A model generated the notes under the pieces. It was not told where the DNA came from and did no database searches. It saw only the letters and a program-made list of their open reading frames with translations. A program made the position numbers and the translations under genes. A stretch of DNA of 64,000 bases, taken from positions 29,276,356-29,340,355 of the forward strand of contig OZ020624.1 in NCBI GenBank assembly GCA_963971575.1. Direction: 5' to 3'. Source of the DNA: Liopterus haemorrhoidalis. Its lineage: Eukaryota; Arthropoda; Insecta; Coleoptera; Dytiscidae. Positions 44,392 through 54,559 of this stretch are shown here, piece after piece; within the stretch, counting starts at the first letter, position 1; each line of letters starts with the position of its first letter.

Positions 44392-44574
44392 TTACAAACG
44401 CAAACACCTTTCAAACCACTGCACAAATTTTGATGTTAAGACACTCAAAGTAACGCTCGAACTGTCACCTTTCCAACGAGCGCTTAGTGGTGTCGCTGCC
44501 ATCTGTGTTTCCTGAGTTATTTGCAATTGGTGCCGTCTATCGGCAAAAATGCCACGAACTTTTTCCCAGACCTG

Positions 44575-45349
44575 ATTACTAGATAATCGTTCGTCGCTTT
44601 TTTCTTAATGGAGGATTTCAGTAAGTGCACATTTTGATTCTGCCTATAATCTACAAAAATAAACTTAAATCTCAAGATTTTATTGCAAAAGAATTGTTTT
44701 AATATCAAAATTTGTCCAATTGTAATCTGAATTAAATTGATATAAACCATGGATCCATACATATGTTGAAACCACTTTGTAGAAATAAAACAAAGCTTGT
44801 ACAATAAACACGCGTACATAGCGGCAGTTTCATCTTAACCCAATTATGTTAATCCGATTTATTTTCCATTAGCTCTGTCCAGGAGAATGTAATATCAGAA
44901 ACTCAAGACTTTTATACAACACTCGTATGAGATCACATTTCAACAAGTGCTAACGAAGTTAGTAAAAGAGTCACTCAAAAAAATAAGACGTAAAGTTAAC
45001 TTTAATTACAAGACCTTTAATTAAGTAAGCTACGAAGTAAAACAGTATCCTGTTGAGTACAAGAAAGTGTACTCCATATATAAGAATGTTCAGCTATATT
45101 AGAATGAACGTGGGTTAAACAATATAATATATAAAGTGAGTGTCAATATGTGTAGTGTCAAATTTATAAAAATGTTTTTACAGTCTTGCCTGTATGCTAT
45201 ATCACCAATAATTCTAACACGCTTTGCAGCCTAAATATTCTTGCCGCATGTGGAGAATGACCCCATGCCAGTAAAGCATATGTCATTCTTGACTGAAATG
45301 GGGCGTAGTATGCTGTCATTAGAACATCTCGAGTAACGTTATTTTTTAA
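44575..45349. other. Spacer, nothing recognised
   Basis: No gene or repeat identified. Confidence 0.4.
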
Positions 45350-46135
45350 ATTTCTTATGCAGTCTTACACAAGTTATTAGCAATTTCTTCTACTGTTTTT
45401 GCCAGTTTAGATTTGGACCAATGGTTACTCCAAGAAATTTTACGGCATTGTCGTTAGATATACGGAGTTTCATTGAAAAACTGTTCAGTTTTAGAATTAT
45501 TAAGGCTTAGTGCATTGGCTGTATACCAATTTTCTGCAGATTTTATAGTCCGATTGATATTATCAGTAAGTTCATGAAACTTGAAGGACTGTGTTAGCAA
45601 AGTTGTATCATCTGCATAAATAATGGTTTTTGCTTTATCTAGAAAAAGAGGTAGATCATTAACGTATATTAAAAATAGCAGAAGCCCAAGAATAGACCCT
45701 TGGGGTACACCGCATTTGATAGTGAGTTCATCAGATGTAACTTCATTAGATAATACATACTGTTTCCTGTTTGTTAAATATGATTGTAGGAAGTTGGAGC
45801 TGTTCGTACTTATGTTATAGAATTTTTATTTTGTAATTATAATATCATGAGGCAAGCAGTCAAATGCCTTTGATAAATCAAAGAACGTTGCAATTCTATG
45901 ATGTCCCCAAACCCGTTTGTTATGAATTGGACGAATTCTAAAATTGCAGTACTTGTAGACCTTCCAGCTCTAAAACCAAACTGTATATTATTTAATAATT
46001 TGATAATCTCGAAATGTTCCAATAACTGCGTAACTTTGAAGATTTTCCGAAAATATATCGGTTGGAAGCTTCTAAGAAGTGGAGGGAAAGAATGGTCAAG
46101 TGTTTTGTTGTTGAAAGCAACTACTTTGGACATAT
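45350..46135 (-). pseudogene. LINE RT fragment interrupted by element copy B
   Basis: Minus strand from 46133: VVAFNNKTLDHS, FQPIYFRKIFKVTQLLEHFEIIKLLNNIQFGFRAGRSTSTAI (finger block QFGFR-gRST), LFDLSKAFD (about 45860-45890 in another frame), GxPKGxxLGF, YTLMIYLFLDKAKTIIYADDTTLLTQSF (active site intact, about 45600-45640), WYTANALSLNNSKTEQF. Blocks are in order for a Jockey-like RT with several frameshifts. Its upstream end is cut at 46136 by the inserted 4-bp-target element. Confidence 0.8.
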
Positions 46136-46618
46136 TGTCACATGGGTAATCCTAGGTCAGGATTACGACATCTAGACATTGTGTTGGTCAGCTGTCTGAT
46201 TAAAAACTATTCGTCAGCGTCTGACGTATGTGGCCTGATTACGAAATGCAAACATTGCATGTTCGTAATGAGGAAATATTTGTCATGACGAATGAATATT
46301 GGAACTAGGTTAAACTTTCGGTACTTAATAGATGGATGTCGAGAATATTGAGGTAGTGGAACATAGCCAACTCCGCTGCACCTATTAGTCCAGAAGGTGA
46401 GGACCACGACACTGACGCCAGATTCTTGTATCGAAAGTGAAGCCAAGCAAGTAGTGACCATGTGAGTGGGAGAAGACTTCTCCAGGCTCCTCGACTCCCG
46501 ACTTCCCCAACTCCATGGACCAATTCAAACATATATATTGTAAATGTAATATACATATTTAATAAATTTGTTATGTTGAATCCAGGAGTTGTGTATCAAT
46601 CAAACCACCCATGTGACA
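46136..46618. mobile_element. Non-autonomous DNA element, 4-bp target duplication (copy B, inverted)
   Basis: The ends TGTCACATGGGT and ACCCATGTGACA are a perfect 12-bp TIR, flanked by ATAT (46132-46135, 46619-46622). The sequence is the inverse of 10793-11340 throughout, at high identity by eye, with the same subterminal palindrome TAATCCTAGGTCAGGATTA, but about 60 bases shorter near GACTTCCCCAACTCC. The insertion sits inside an RT relic. Confidence 0.85.
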
Positions 46619-46622
46619 ATAT

Positions 46623-47647
46623 TTAAAATAAAATCCAAAAAAACTTAAATCATGTATCTCATTCCCAATAATTCTAGAGTGATTCTCCTAACTGCGGTAC
46701 AGCTTACTAAGCTCAGACGTTGAAATATAGCACTTTTCCTTTACCTTGAATAGATGTTTTTCTCGGAAATACAGGAAATTATTATTATTTTTATTTTTAT
46801 CATCTGTTAAATTCTCATTATAAAAAATGCGGTAGTGTTTCAATTTGTCAGTGTATTATTAAAAAATTTCTAGATGACTTCTCTTGAATATAGTGTATCA
46901 TTAAACAAGGTGGGCAACTAGCAATTTTTATATTTCACAGCAACAATTTGAAACGGTAATTGCTAACATACACAGATGTTATGAGCGTATAGTTATTAGG
47001 AAAAACACAAAAAATATATATGATGCGCTCGATCGAGCACATTTTCCCATTGTAATTTCAACAGAAATTACTTGAAAACTTTAGAATGTAGATGATTATT
47101 TTCTGTGGTCTTGTTATTAAAAAAATAAAATTTCAAATATAAAATAAAAAACTTGAGAGATGAGTTGATATGATGTCAATTCAAGTTTCTTACATTCACT
47201 GGGTTTTGATAAACCTAAAATAGTTTTTGTAGAGGCAAACATTTTTTAAACAACTGACAGGTTCAACACAAACAAGTCTCAATATATTATCAAGAGGAAG
47301 TATAGTAAATCTTCAGTAAGTATAGTTTTAATTGTAGTTCTTCTTCATCTGGTTATGCTGACATCGGTGGAGTTACCATTCCGTTAGTGCATATTTTATT
47401 ATATACTTATAAATTTATATTAATTTCATAAAGACAACCAATGATTAGTAAACTGCTGAGGAAGGGTTGGTCAATACTGATTTGATAGAAACTGGAGTGG
47501 AAAGAATGTTTGATAGATGCAGGTATAGTAATCAGGGATTGGGAGTTGGCAAAAAAATAATCTACAACGACTCCCGATTACAGAGTCGCTATTTCTGATA
47601 TCCAACTCAAATTTCCTACTTTAAAAAAGATAAAAGAAACTAGTTTA
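46623..47647. other. AT-rich spacer
   Basis: The first 100 bases may continue the RT relic upstream of the insertion. The rest has no recognisable content. Confidence 0.4.
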
Positions 47648-48166
47648 CCCTTTACCGCATAGTGTGCCATATATGGCACATTCCGATTTTTATTTTATTT
47701 TTAAAACTGAATCAGAACGTTACTTGAACGGCATGAATGTTCATATATGCCACATATACAGCAATGGATCCTGCAGTATCTCAAGTAATGGGCTGCAATA
47801 GATTTGAGGATATCAAGCGGAATTTGTACTTCAACGATAACTCTGAATTTATTGAGAAAGGACAACTAGAAGATACAACCTTTTCTTTCAAAAATTCGAG
47901 GGCGACTGCTTTTAATCCCTAATGAAGAACACTTAGCAATGGACGAGCAAATAATACGGAATCATTTTCTTTTGTAACATAATGTAGAATCATAGTGTTC
48001 CATGTATGGCACAAACCCTAAATTATTATTTTAATTATTATTTTTTCATAAAAATAATAACTTATATTTTAAATATATTTTTTAAATTAATTTTCTATCA
48101 ATAAGAACCAATTCCTAATGCTCATGAATTATTTCAGCCAAAAATAAAATTTCACGCAGTAAAGGG
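47648..48166 (+). mobile_element. piggyBac-type element, internally deleted
   Basis: The left end CCCTTTACCGCATAGTG and the right end, inverted, CCCTTTACTGCGTGAAA are matching ends, with TTAA at 48167-48170 and a decayed TTTA at 47644-47647. The element is 519 bp. Coding remains (47735-47975) read AVSQVMGCNRFEDIKRNLYFNDNSEFI, then IPNEEHLAMDEQII, the nRFexIxrxLHFnDN and first catalytic (MDE) region of piggyBac transposases. The palindrome GTGCCATATATGGCAC lies just inside the left end. Confidence 0.8.
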
Positions 48167-48249
48167 TTAAAAAAGTGTAATGTAAAAGAGGCTTTAGTTC
48201 GTTTGAAAAGAAAAGCATCACGGTTTGTAGCTCGAGTCTAGGTTCGTAT

Positions 48250-48445
48250 CTAGAAGCCAAAATGACTTAGGATAAAAGTTCTTATGTCGATAGTCTTAAG
48301 TTGAGGTACCACTGCATATTCTTTCAGAGGCTCATTTAACATGTTCGTGAAGTATAGCCAATGTTGTGGAGTCCTTACAATTTTTCTCTTCTTTTTAAAT
48401 TGTTCAGAGACTATGGTCCTTTTTAAATCATCGTAAAAAAAATTA
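48250..48445 (-). pseudogene. Unidentified protein-like open frame
   Basis: Minus strand reads NFFYDDLKRTIVSEQFKKKR, KIVRTPQHWLYFTNMLNEPL, KEYAVVPQLKTIDIRTFIL, SHFGF, then a stop at 48250. The composition is that of a real protein, but I recognise no family. Upstream on this strand it runs into the antisense of the R4-like relic, so only this part is meaningful. The longer frame across the N gap is not real. Confidence 0.3.
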
Positions 48446-49020
48446 TACCGTACGTCCCTTCTGACATAGAATCGGTGGTGGAAAATTCCAAGTGCCTTAT
48501 TTATTGGAATTACTCNNNNNNNNNNNNNNNNNNNNNNNNNNNNNNNNNNNNNNNNNNNNNNNNNNNNNNNNNNNNNNNNNNNNNNNNNNNNNNNNNNNNN
48601 NNNNNNNNNNNNNNNNNNNNNNNNNNNNNNNNNNNNNNNNNNNNNNNNNNNNNNNNNNNNNNNNNNNNNNNNNNNNNNNNNNNNNNNNNNNNNNNNNNNN
48701 NNNNNNNNNNNNNNNGTCACTCCGCATTGTGCGGGCACTGGATCTGGCGTAATTTCCACGTCTGCATTTCGCCAAGGTTTGGAATGCAGCCATGTGTATT
48801 TAGCTCCAATAGTCTCTTGCATAACGAGGCTCAAAAGGTTGCTGAACTTCTGCCACCTCTTTGATCTGTATGATACAAAAAGCAGTGTTGCCCAAGTCAC
48901 TCCGCATTGTGCGGGATCTGGATCTGACGTAATTTCCGAGTCTAGATATCGCTAATGTTTGGGTTGCAACCTTGTGTATTTCGCTCCACTAATATCTAAT
49001 CGAAAAAGAAGCTTCTAAAA
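48446..49020 (+). pseudogene. R4/Dong-like LINE, copy 2, with gap and duplicated end
   Basis: CGTCCCTTCTGACATAGAATC, GGTGGAAAATTCCAAGTG and TTATTGGAATTACTC match 31509-31572 of copy 1 (SVVENSK-IYWNY). Then come 200 N. After the gap the C-terminus MIQKAVLPKSLRIVRDLDLT can be read, matching the end of the endonuclease ORF. The final coding/3' UTR segment is present twice in tandem: unit starts GTCACTCCGCATTGTGCGGG at 48716 and 48896, 180-bp offset. The element's extreme 3' end appears again at 49715-49795. Confidence 0.65.
48516..48715. other. Assembly gap (200 N)
   Basis: Exactly 200 N. The true length is unknown. It falls inside the second R4-like copy, immediately before a tandem duplication, which probably caused the assembly break. 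Any open frame crossing it is an artefact. Confidence 0.95.
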
Positions 49021-49039
49021 CCATTTGTATAGAGCAAAG

Positions 49040-49604
49040 CACTCTATGGGCAACTACAGAAAAAAGAAGACTGGAAGCCTTCGAAACCTGCTGTTATCAT
49101 CGCATGTTAAAAGTGAAATGGGTTGACAAAGTCTCGAATTAATAGTTTTTCTATGTTTCAAAGAGTCAGCAAGAAGATTTCTGCTTGAAAATATAAATAA
49201 GAACGAGCTAGCCTGATGGGGCATATTTTGCGACATGATAGTTTGCTGAAAATAATCGTGGAAGGTATGGGTCGAAGGAACAAATTCTAAAGGAAGGCCC
49301 CCCTTAAACTATATGAGTCAGTTGAAGGATCAGCTTAACTGACAGAAATATATTCGTCTAAAGAGAAAGGCAGAAGTGAGGGAGGAATGGAGAACTGCTG
49401 CCAACCAATCTTAGGATTAAAAACTTTAAGAGAGACAAATACTAGAGAAAAATTTAATATTCATCTTCTTCTTTCGACACTTTCTGTCAGGTTGAATGAA
49501 AAGCTGCTGCCAACCAAACTTAGGATTGTAAACTTACAGAGACAAATACTAGAGAAAAATTCAATATTCAACATCTTCTTTGGGCACTTTCTGTCAGGTT
49601 GACT
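49040..49604 (+). pseudogene. RTE-type LINE 3' end with duplicated 3' UTR
   Basis: Reads EKRRLEAFETCCYHRMLKVKWVDKVSN, after decay GRPPLNYMSQLKDQL, and RKAEVREEWRTAANQS* (49375-49415): the KDxxRLEAFEMWCYRRML and REEWRxAAxQS end of RTE-class proteins. The 3' UTR segment is duplicated: unit 1 about 49391-49499, unit 2 about 49500-49604, both with CTGCTGCCAACCAA-CTTAGGATT, GACAAATACTAGAGAAAAATT and CACTTTCTGTCAGGTTGA. Confidence 0.75.
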
Positions 49605-49714
49605 TTTGTTTTCTTCTTCTTTTCAATTTGTTGGCCTCGGCTCAAAGCCAGTCCGCCAGCACTTAGCAATACGAGGATGGTATGAGAATGTTAGAGATTT
49701 CTGTTGAAGGAATC

Positions 49715-49795
49715 AAAAGATTGCTGCTGAAAATTGAGATTTGTGGACGCTTGTCAAGACCTGACCAACCCCGTAATAATAATATATACCTCGTA
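49715..49795 (+). repeat. 3' terminus of the R4-like LINE (copy 2)
   Basis: GACGCTTGTCAAGACCTGACC, AACCCC and (TAA)n match the end of copy 1 at 32035-32070. It is separated from the rest of copy 2 by the RTE fragment. Confidence 0.6.
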
Positions 49796-50982
49796 CTTTG
49801 GGAGAGATTGTATTTCCTTTTTGACGCTGTTCAAGTCTAATTTAGAAATATTCTATATGAGCTAATCTGTGATGTTATTCAAACAAAATATTTAACTGTA
49901 TTTTTGTTGGAAGTAATTAAGTAAATAAAGTATAAAAGTTTATTAAATATTTTTTCGGTTGTAGATATTTTGGTTGTTCTAAATTGGATGTACAGCGCTT
50001 GATTTTATCTGTAGCTATTAGCTTGTTAGCTGAAACTCGCAATTTGTTTGTTATTTTGCAATTGGATTTTAATAATGTTTAGTATGAAATTGTTCGTGGA
50101 ACAAATCGTACCATATCACCATATGTTTATCGTATTGTAGCATGTGTTTGCACAGATAGTAATAATTAAATTTACAGCTAACACACTGGTATATAGTAGA
50201 TACATGAATTATTTACCCATCAATAATCAGGATAATTAATTAACTACTAACCTGGCTTAAATCATTCATGTCATAATTGTTGCAATATTTACTTATTTAT
50301 GGAATATTCATGGAATGGTGGAACTCTGTCAACGGCTCTAGTTATTGACTGTGGCTGGTTCGTTGCTGCGTTACTACGACTTGCGTAATAACGCCACCCG
50401 ATACATTGTTTAAACGCTAACGACAATGTTTGCCTTCGTTATTACCTCCCTAATACACGCATTTCAACGCAAAAAAACACACGTATCACTCAACACAACT
50501 ACACAACTGACAATGATCGAACAACAAAACTGTCCAGATAGAAAAACCTGATAAAAGTATAAGAAAAACCTTCAGAACTACTACTAAAAGTGCTCTAAAT
50601 GTACAAGAAGACACAAAAACTTACGAACAGTATGTGATTTTCACACATTTTACAATGTGTTTTGTAGGTAATAAGTGTATGTAGAGTGTAGTATTAAGGA
50701 GATATAAACAGAAGAATTGGTTTGGAATGGGTAGCCTTTGGAAATCTGAGGCACATTTTAATAGGTGATTTCCTGCCTCAAGAGAAAGGATTTTGATCAA
50801 TGTGTCTTACTAAAAGCTAAAAAGCCAAAAATCTAAACTAATTGAAATAATAGGGATTTGCAGCTAAGCACCCTACCATCTGGTGAGCGTTTCATGAACT
50901 TGTGTACATCAGATAACATTTCGTTTTCTGTATTGGTTTTGTATGAAGTTTGTTTTTAAAGTTTTATTATAATCATTGAAAA
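49796..50982. other. Spacer, nothing recognised
   Basis: AT-rich, except a CG-containing stretch at about 50345-50420 (GGTTCGTTGCTGCGTTACTACG). It slightly resembles 53210-53290 (ATACTGCGACTCGTTGCCGC). No gene recognised. Confidence 0.4.
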
Positions 50983-51225
50983 ATGTATAATACATATTGT
51001 TGTGTGCCTATGTGCAATTCATTGCAAAGAAGAAACCCGGAAATATCGTTTCATTTGTTTCCACTAATATCAGACACCGTACGGTTCCAAACAAAATTGG
51101 GAAAGCAAGAGGTTAGGAATCGACGCGATGCTTAGATAAACAATTAAAAATTGGAAAAAAAGTGAGCCCTTATATCAAAGTTTGCTCATTACATTTTAAT
51201 GATAGTGACTACAAAAAATATTTTC
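50983..51225 (+). pseudogene. THAP zinc-finger domain, broken
   Basis: From ATG at 50983: MYNTYCCVPMCNSLQRRNPEISFHLFPLISDTVRFQTKLG, stop at 51133. After a one-base shift comes KIGKKVSPYIKVCSLHFNDSDYKKYF. The C2CH pattern (CC-x3-C, then C-SLHF) with xFHLFP and F-x-D-x-Y marks a THAP DNA-binding domain. THAP domains open P-element transposases and several host regulators. No transposase or host body is attached: downstream only a short open frame behind TTTTTTTCAG (51349-51470) is seen. It is more likely a transposase relic than a working gene. Confidence 0.65.
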
Positions 51226-51899
51226 AATTTTGTATTTATTATCGCATATCTTGAAAATTCCTGTTATTGTGTGTGGGTTTGTAATGCACAAGTTTGTAGG
51301 CATAATGCATAAATCTTTATGAACTCTCTGTTTTTTTCAGTGACTCCACACAATATTATATGCCCAGCATTGTAGATTTCTACCCCTTGGTAAACAACAC
51401 GGGAATTATTATTTCCCCCAATATAGTTAAAATAATCGACAATGGAAAACCGCCATAACTTAAAACCAGATCACAAAATGTACTATTTTAGATGTTTATA
51501 AGTAATGTCACTTCACAAAATCAGAAAATCCCAAACAATTATTTATTTTTTGTCGTTTCTTGATACACTTTTCGCTATTATTTTCTAGTAAATGTCAAGT
51601 GGTATCTGATTTAGAATGGTTTCAAAAAAATCCGCGTGGCGTTACGATCTTAAAATTTTTCCCCTATAGTCTGAATCATGGCTTTTCTATGGTACCTTTG
51701 ATACCTTAAAAAGGCGCAAATAGTCATCGTTGCTGCGCGACAAAAATCACAACTCACTTTGATAACTTTATACATTTTCAAATCATTTTGATACTTTGAC
51801 CGTGGTCTTGACGTTTTGCGGCGAAATTACTGCCGCAATATTCGACTTTATATTGCATAAATCTGTAAGCTTAAGAAGGGCATTTCTTACAAATCCATT
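51226..51899. other. Spacer
   Basis: Apart from the acceptor-like TTTTTTTCAG near 51341 and a short open frame after it, nothing is recognised. Confidence 0.35.
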
Positions 51900-52910
51900 G
51901 TTGAGATAGGCAACTGTTGTATAACCCGAATCCAATTGCAAGTAATTTTGTTTGGTATTCAAGAGTTATCATTGTTATGTGTCAATCTATTCCTGGTCAC
52001 GGCACCACGATTTTTCCTACAGTGGGAAAATACCTAAAGAAACACTTAACACAGTTGTCGATAAGATATTGTATTACAACCAAAATCAAGTTGTAAGTAA
52101 ATTTGTTTGGTTTTAAAGAGTTGCTGGATTATGTTGTCATTAATGGATATCATTCGTTTCCTGGTCCCGGCACCACAATTTTTCTTACAGTGGGAAAACA
52201 ACTAAAGAAACACTTACACTGATGTACATAAGGAAATTTTGTGCAACTAAAATCAAGTTGTAAGTAAATTTGTTTGGTTTTAAAGAGTTGCTGGATTATG
52301 TTGTCAGAAATGGATGTCATTCGTTTTCTGGTCCCTGCACCACAATTTTTCCTACAGTGGGAAAACAACTAAAGAAACACTTATCACTGATGTACATAAG
52401 GAAATTTTGTGCAACTAAAATCAAGTTGTAAGTAAATTTGTTTGGTTTTAAAGAGTTGCTGGATTATGTTGTCATTATTGGATGTCATTCGTTTCCTGGT
52501 CCCGGCACCACAATTTTTCCTACAGTGCGAAAACAACTAAAGAAACACTTAACACGGATGTACATAGGGAACTGTTGTACAACCAAAATCAAGTTGTAAG
52601 TAAATTTGTTTGGTTCTAAAGAGTTATTGTTATTGGGTGTCATTCATTTCCTGGTCACGGCATCACGATTTTACCTAGATTAGAAAAATATCTGAAGGAA
52701 CACTAAACACAGATGTAGATATGGAACTGTTGTGCAACCTAAATCAAATTGTAAGTAAATTTATATGGTTTTTACATAGTTATCATTGTTGGGGTGTTAA
52801 TCGCTTTCTAGTCACGGCACCACAATTTTTCCTAGAATCGGAAACTACCCAGAGAATCATTTAACATGGATGTAGAATTGGTGTTAGACCAAAAGCCAAA
52901 CTAAAAATTC
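51900..52910. repeat. Satellite-like array, six units of about 155-168 bp
   Basis: The anchor CTGGTCnCGGCACCACnATTTT occurs at 51993, 52161, 52328, 52496, 52651 and 52808. Each unit also holds CAACTAAAGAAACACTTA, GATGTACATA, AATCAAGTTGTAAGTAAATTTG and GGTTTTAAAGAGTT. The central units (52161-52650) are the most alike and the outer ones diverge, as expected for an array homogenised in the middle. A partial unit precedes the first anchor. Units are contiguous, with no unique spacers. No coding potential. Confidence 0.9.
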
Positions 52911-54059
52911 CCAAAAAAAAGACACTATCATCAACATCAACATCACTAGATGATTCGTTCACTGCTGAATCTCTCCAGTAATTTTTAAAATCTTTCTGTC
53001 TTGAACTAACAATATCAAATTTCCGAATAGTCTTTTTATATCATTCATTCTTGTAGTAAGTGGTCTCTACCTCTAGTAGAGTGTCCATTCAAGTTATAAC
53101 AGACTAAAAGAAATTTGATATTTTAATTGCTTTAAAAAAGTTTATAATTAACTAATATTGTGCTACATCAGTCATGTTTATAATTATTGCAATATTTATC
53201 AAATATTCAGGTCGTTACCGTCCGAAATTTGACATTGTCAACCAGCTGTCACCGTCGTTTTATAAAATACTGCGACTCGTTGCCGCATGATGTCAATTTT
53301 AAATCGAATTTTTGACACTTGAACCAAATGGCTTTGTTAAAATTGCATATAAAACTTTTCAACTTTAAAACTAAAACATAGAACTAAGTAAACAAAAAAT
53401 AGTATATAAATTTATAGATAAAAATCCTGTATAAATAACAATCCTTTTTAAGGATTAATACAAAACACATTCACAATTTAAAGTTTAATAATATTACTAC
53501 TAAAGGATTATCGAGAAAGTTAGTGGAACATTAGCCTAGTTCTTATGTTTGCATTCTGTGTAACTGTTTACATTTTGGAATTGCTGGTAATGTTAAGAGA
53601 ATGTCTAATGAACAAGTTAAATGGATATTACTACAGGTAGGGACCTCTGTTGCTATGCGCAGATTTGTTGGATCTTCCGTCTTCCAATTAAGACATTAGT
53701 TGAATATTTAATCGAGGGACGAGAACTAAATACGATTTTTGGAAATGACCCTGAGCTATTGGAACATTAATAGTTAAACACGGTCTGAAGTAAGCTGCTC
53801 TGAGAAGGTAGCCATCTAAGATCTTTGATAAAAAATAAAAGAACTACGACCGTTTCGCAATACTGTATAAGGGTTCACTCTCGATCCTCATCTTTCACAC
53901 CATAATAATAATAATAAAACACCAGTCAAAGATCATCTTACATAATTATTAGAAATATAAATTTGAAATATAAATTATAAAATTAATACAATTGCCAGAT
54001 TGGGTACTTAAAAAGAGAAGGAACATTTTTAGTATTTGCTGAAATCAATGTAGTACTCA
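52911..54059. other. Spacer
   Basis: No firm content. Near 53600-53700 a plus-strand stretch reads MSNEQVKWILLQVG and VAMRRFVGSSVFQL, vaguely like the N-terminus of insect DDE transposases. Too short to call. Confidence 0.35.
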
Positions 54060-54557
54060 TCAGTGCTGTACACAGTTTTCAAGAAGGACCTCTCTTAGTT
54101 TTTTCCTGAAGATCCTGTTATTAACATTTCTGACAGCAGAAGGCAAATAATTGAAGAAACATGCAGCCGAGTAAAGACCGTTTTTTGACTTCTCAAGTCT
54201 TATTTTAGGGAGACGAATATTGTCTTTTGAGCGAACATTATAAGAATGACTTGAAGAAACGGTGACAAACTGGGCTGCGATTTTTTTAACATACACCTGG
54301 CAGATATATACAAATACGCTGTACACTGACAATTCTACGTTTTTTAAAAAGTTCCCGGCAGTGCGTTCTGGAGGAGACAATATTCATAATCTTAAGGGCT
54401 CTTTTTTGGATTATAAAAAATACTTAATTTTCAAAAGAAACCGAATTTTTGAACCTGACAAAAGCGTAGATATTTTTTTTTTCAGGGAAATTAATTGTTA
54501 TTGAGGTGGTTCCAACTGAGTTCACCGTCTATATATATTCCTAGTGTTGCGTTTTAG
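54060..54557 (-). pseudogene. LINE RT C-terminal part, same family as 1-490
   Basis: The plus-strand text at about 54390-54545 repeats 1-235 with a deletion (GGCTCTTTTTTGGATTAT, AACCTGACAAAAGCG, ACCGTCTATATATATTCCTAG). On the minus strand 54060-54380 reads QFVTVSSSHSYNVRSKDNIRLPKIRLEKSKNGLYSAACFFNYLPSAVRNVNNRIFRKKLREVLLENC, the usual C-terminal end (HSYNTR, FNxLP, FKxxL). It is broken in the middle. Confidence 0.8.
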
Positions 54558-54559
54558 AT

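Larger units (their letters stand above)
43377..44574 (-). mobile_element. Mariner transposon, almost complete
   Basis: The ends CAGGTCGGGAAAAA (43377) and, inverted, CAGGTCTGGGAAAAA (from 44574) form a TIR of nearly 30 bp with a few mismatches. TA precedes the left end (43375-43376); the right TA has decayed. The 1198-bp length is close to a full mariner. The transposase is split between 44158-44391 (N-terminus) and 43442-43984 (C-terminal half). Within the HTH, SAARK is joined directly to DDPRSGRP, i.e. about a dozen codons of the recognition region are missing. Confidence 0.85.

Noticed and set aside
48250..48900. 216-codon minus-strand frame and its overlapping frames
   Set aside because: They run across 200 N. 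Only the 48250-48445 part is real sequence, and the plus-strand part is the R4-like LINE.
51900..52910. CRISPR array
   Set aside because: Units are contiguous and homologous over their whole length, with no unique spacers and no cas genes, in an animal genome.
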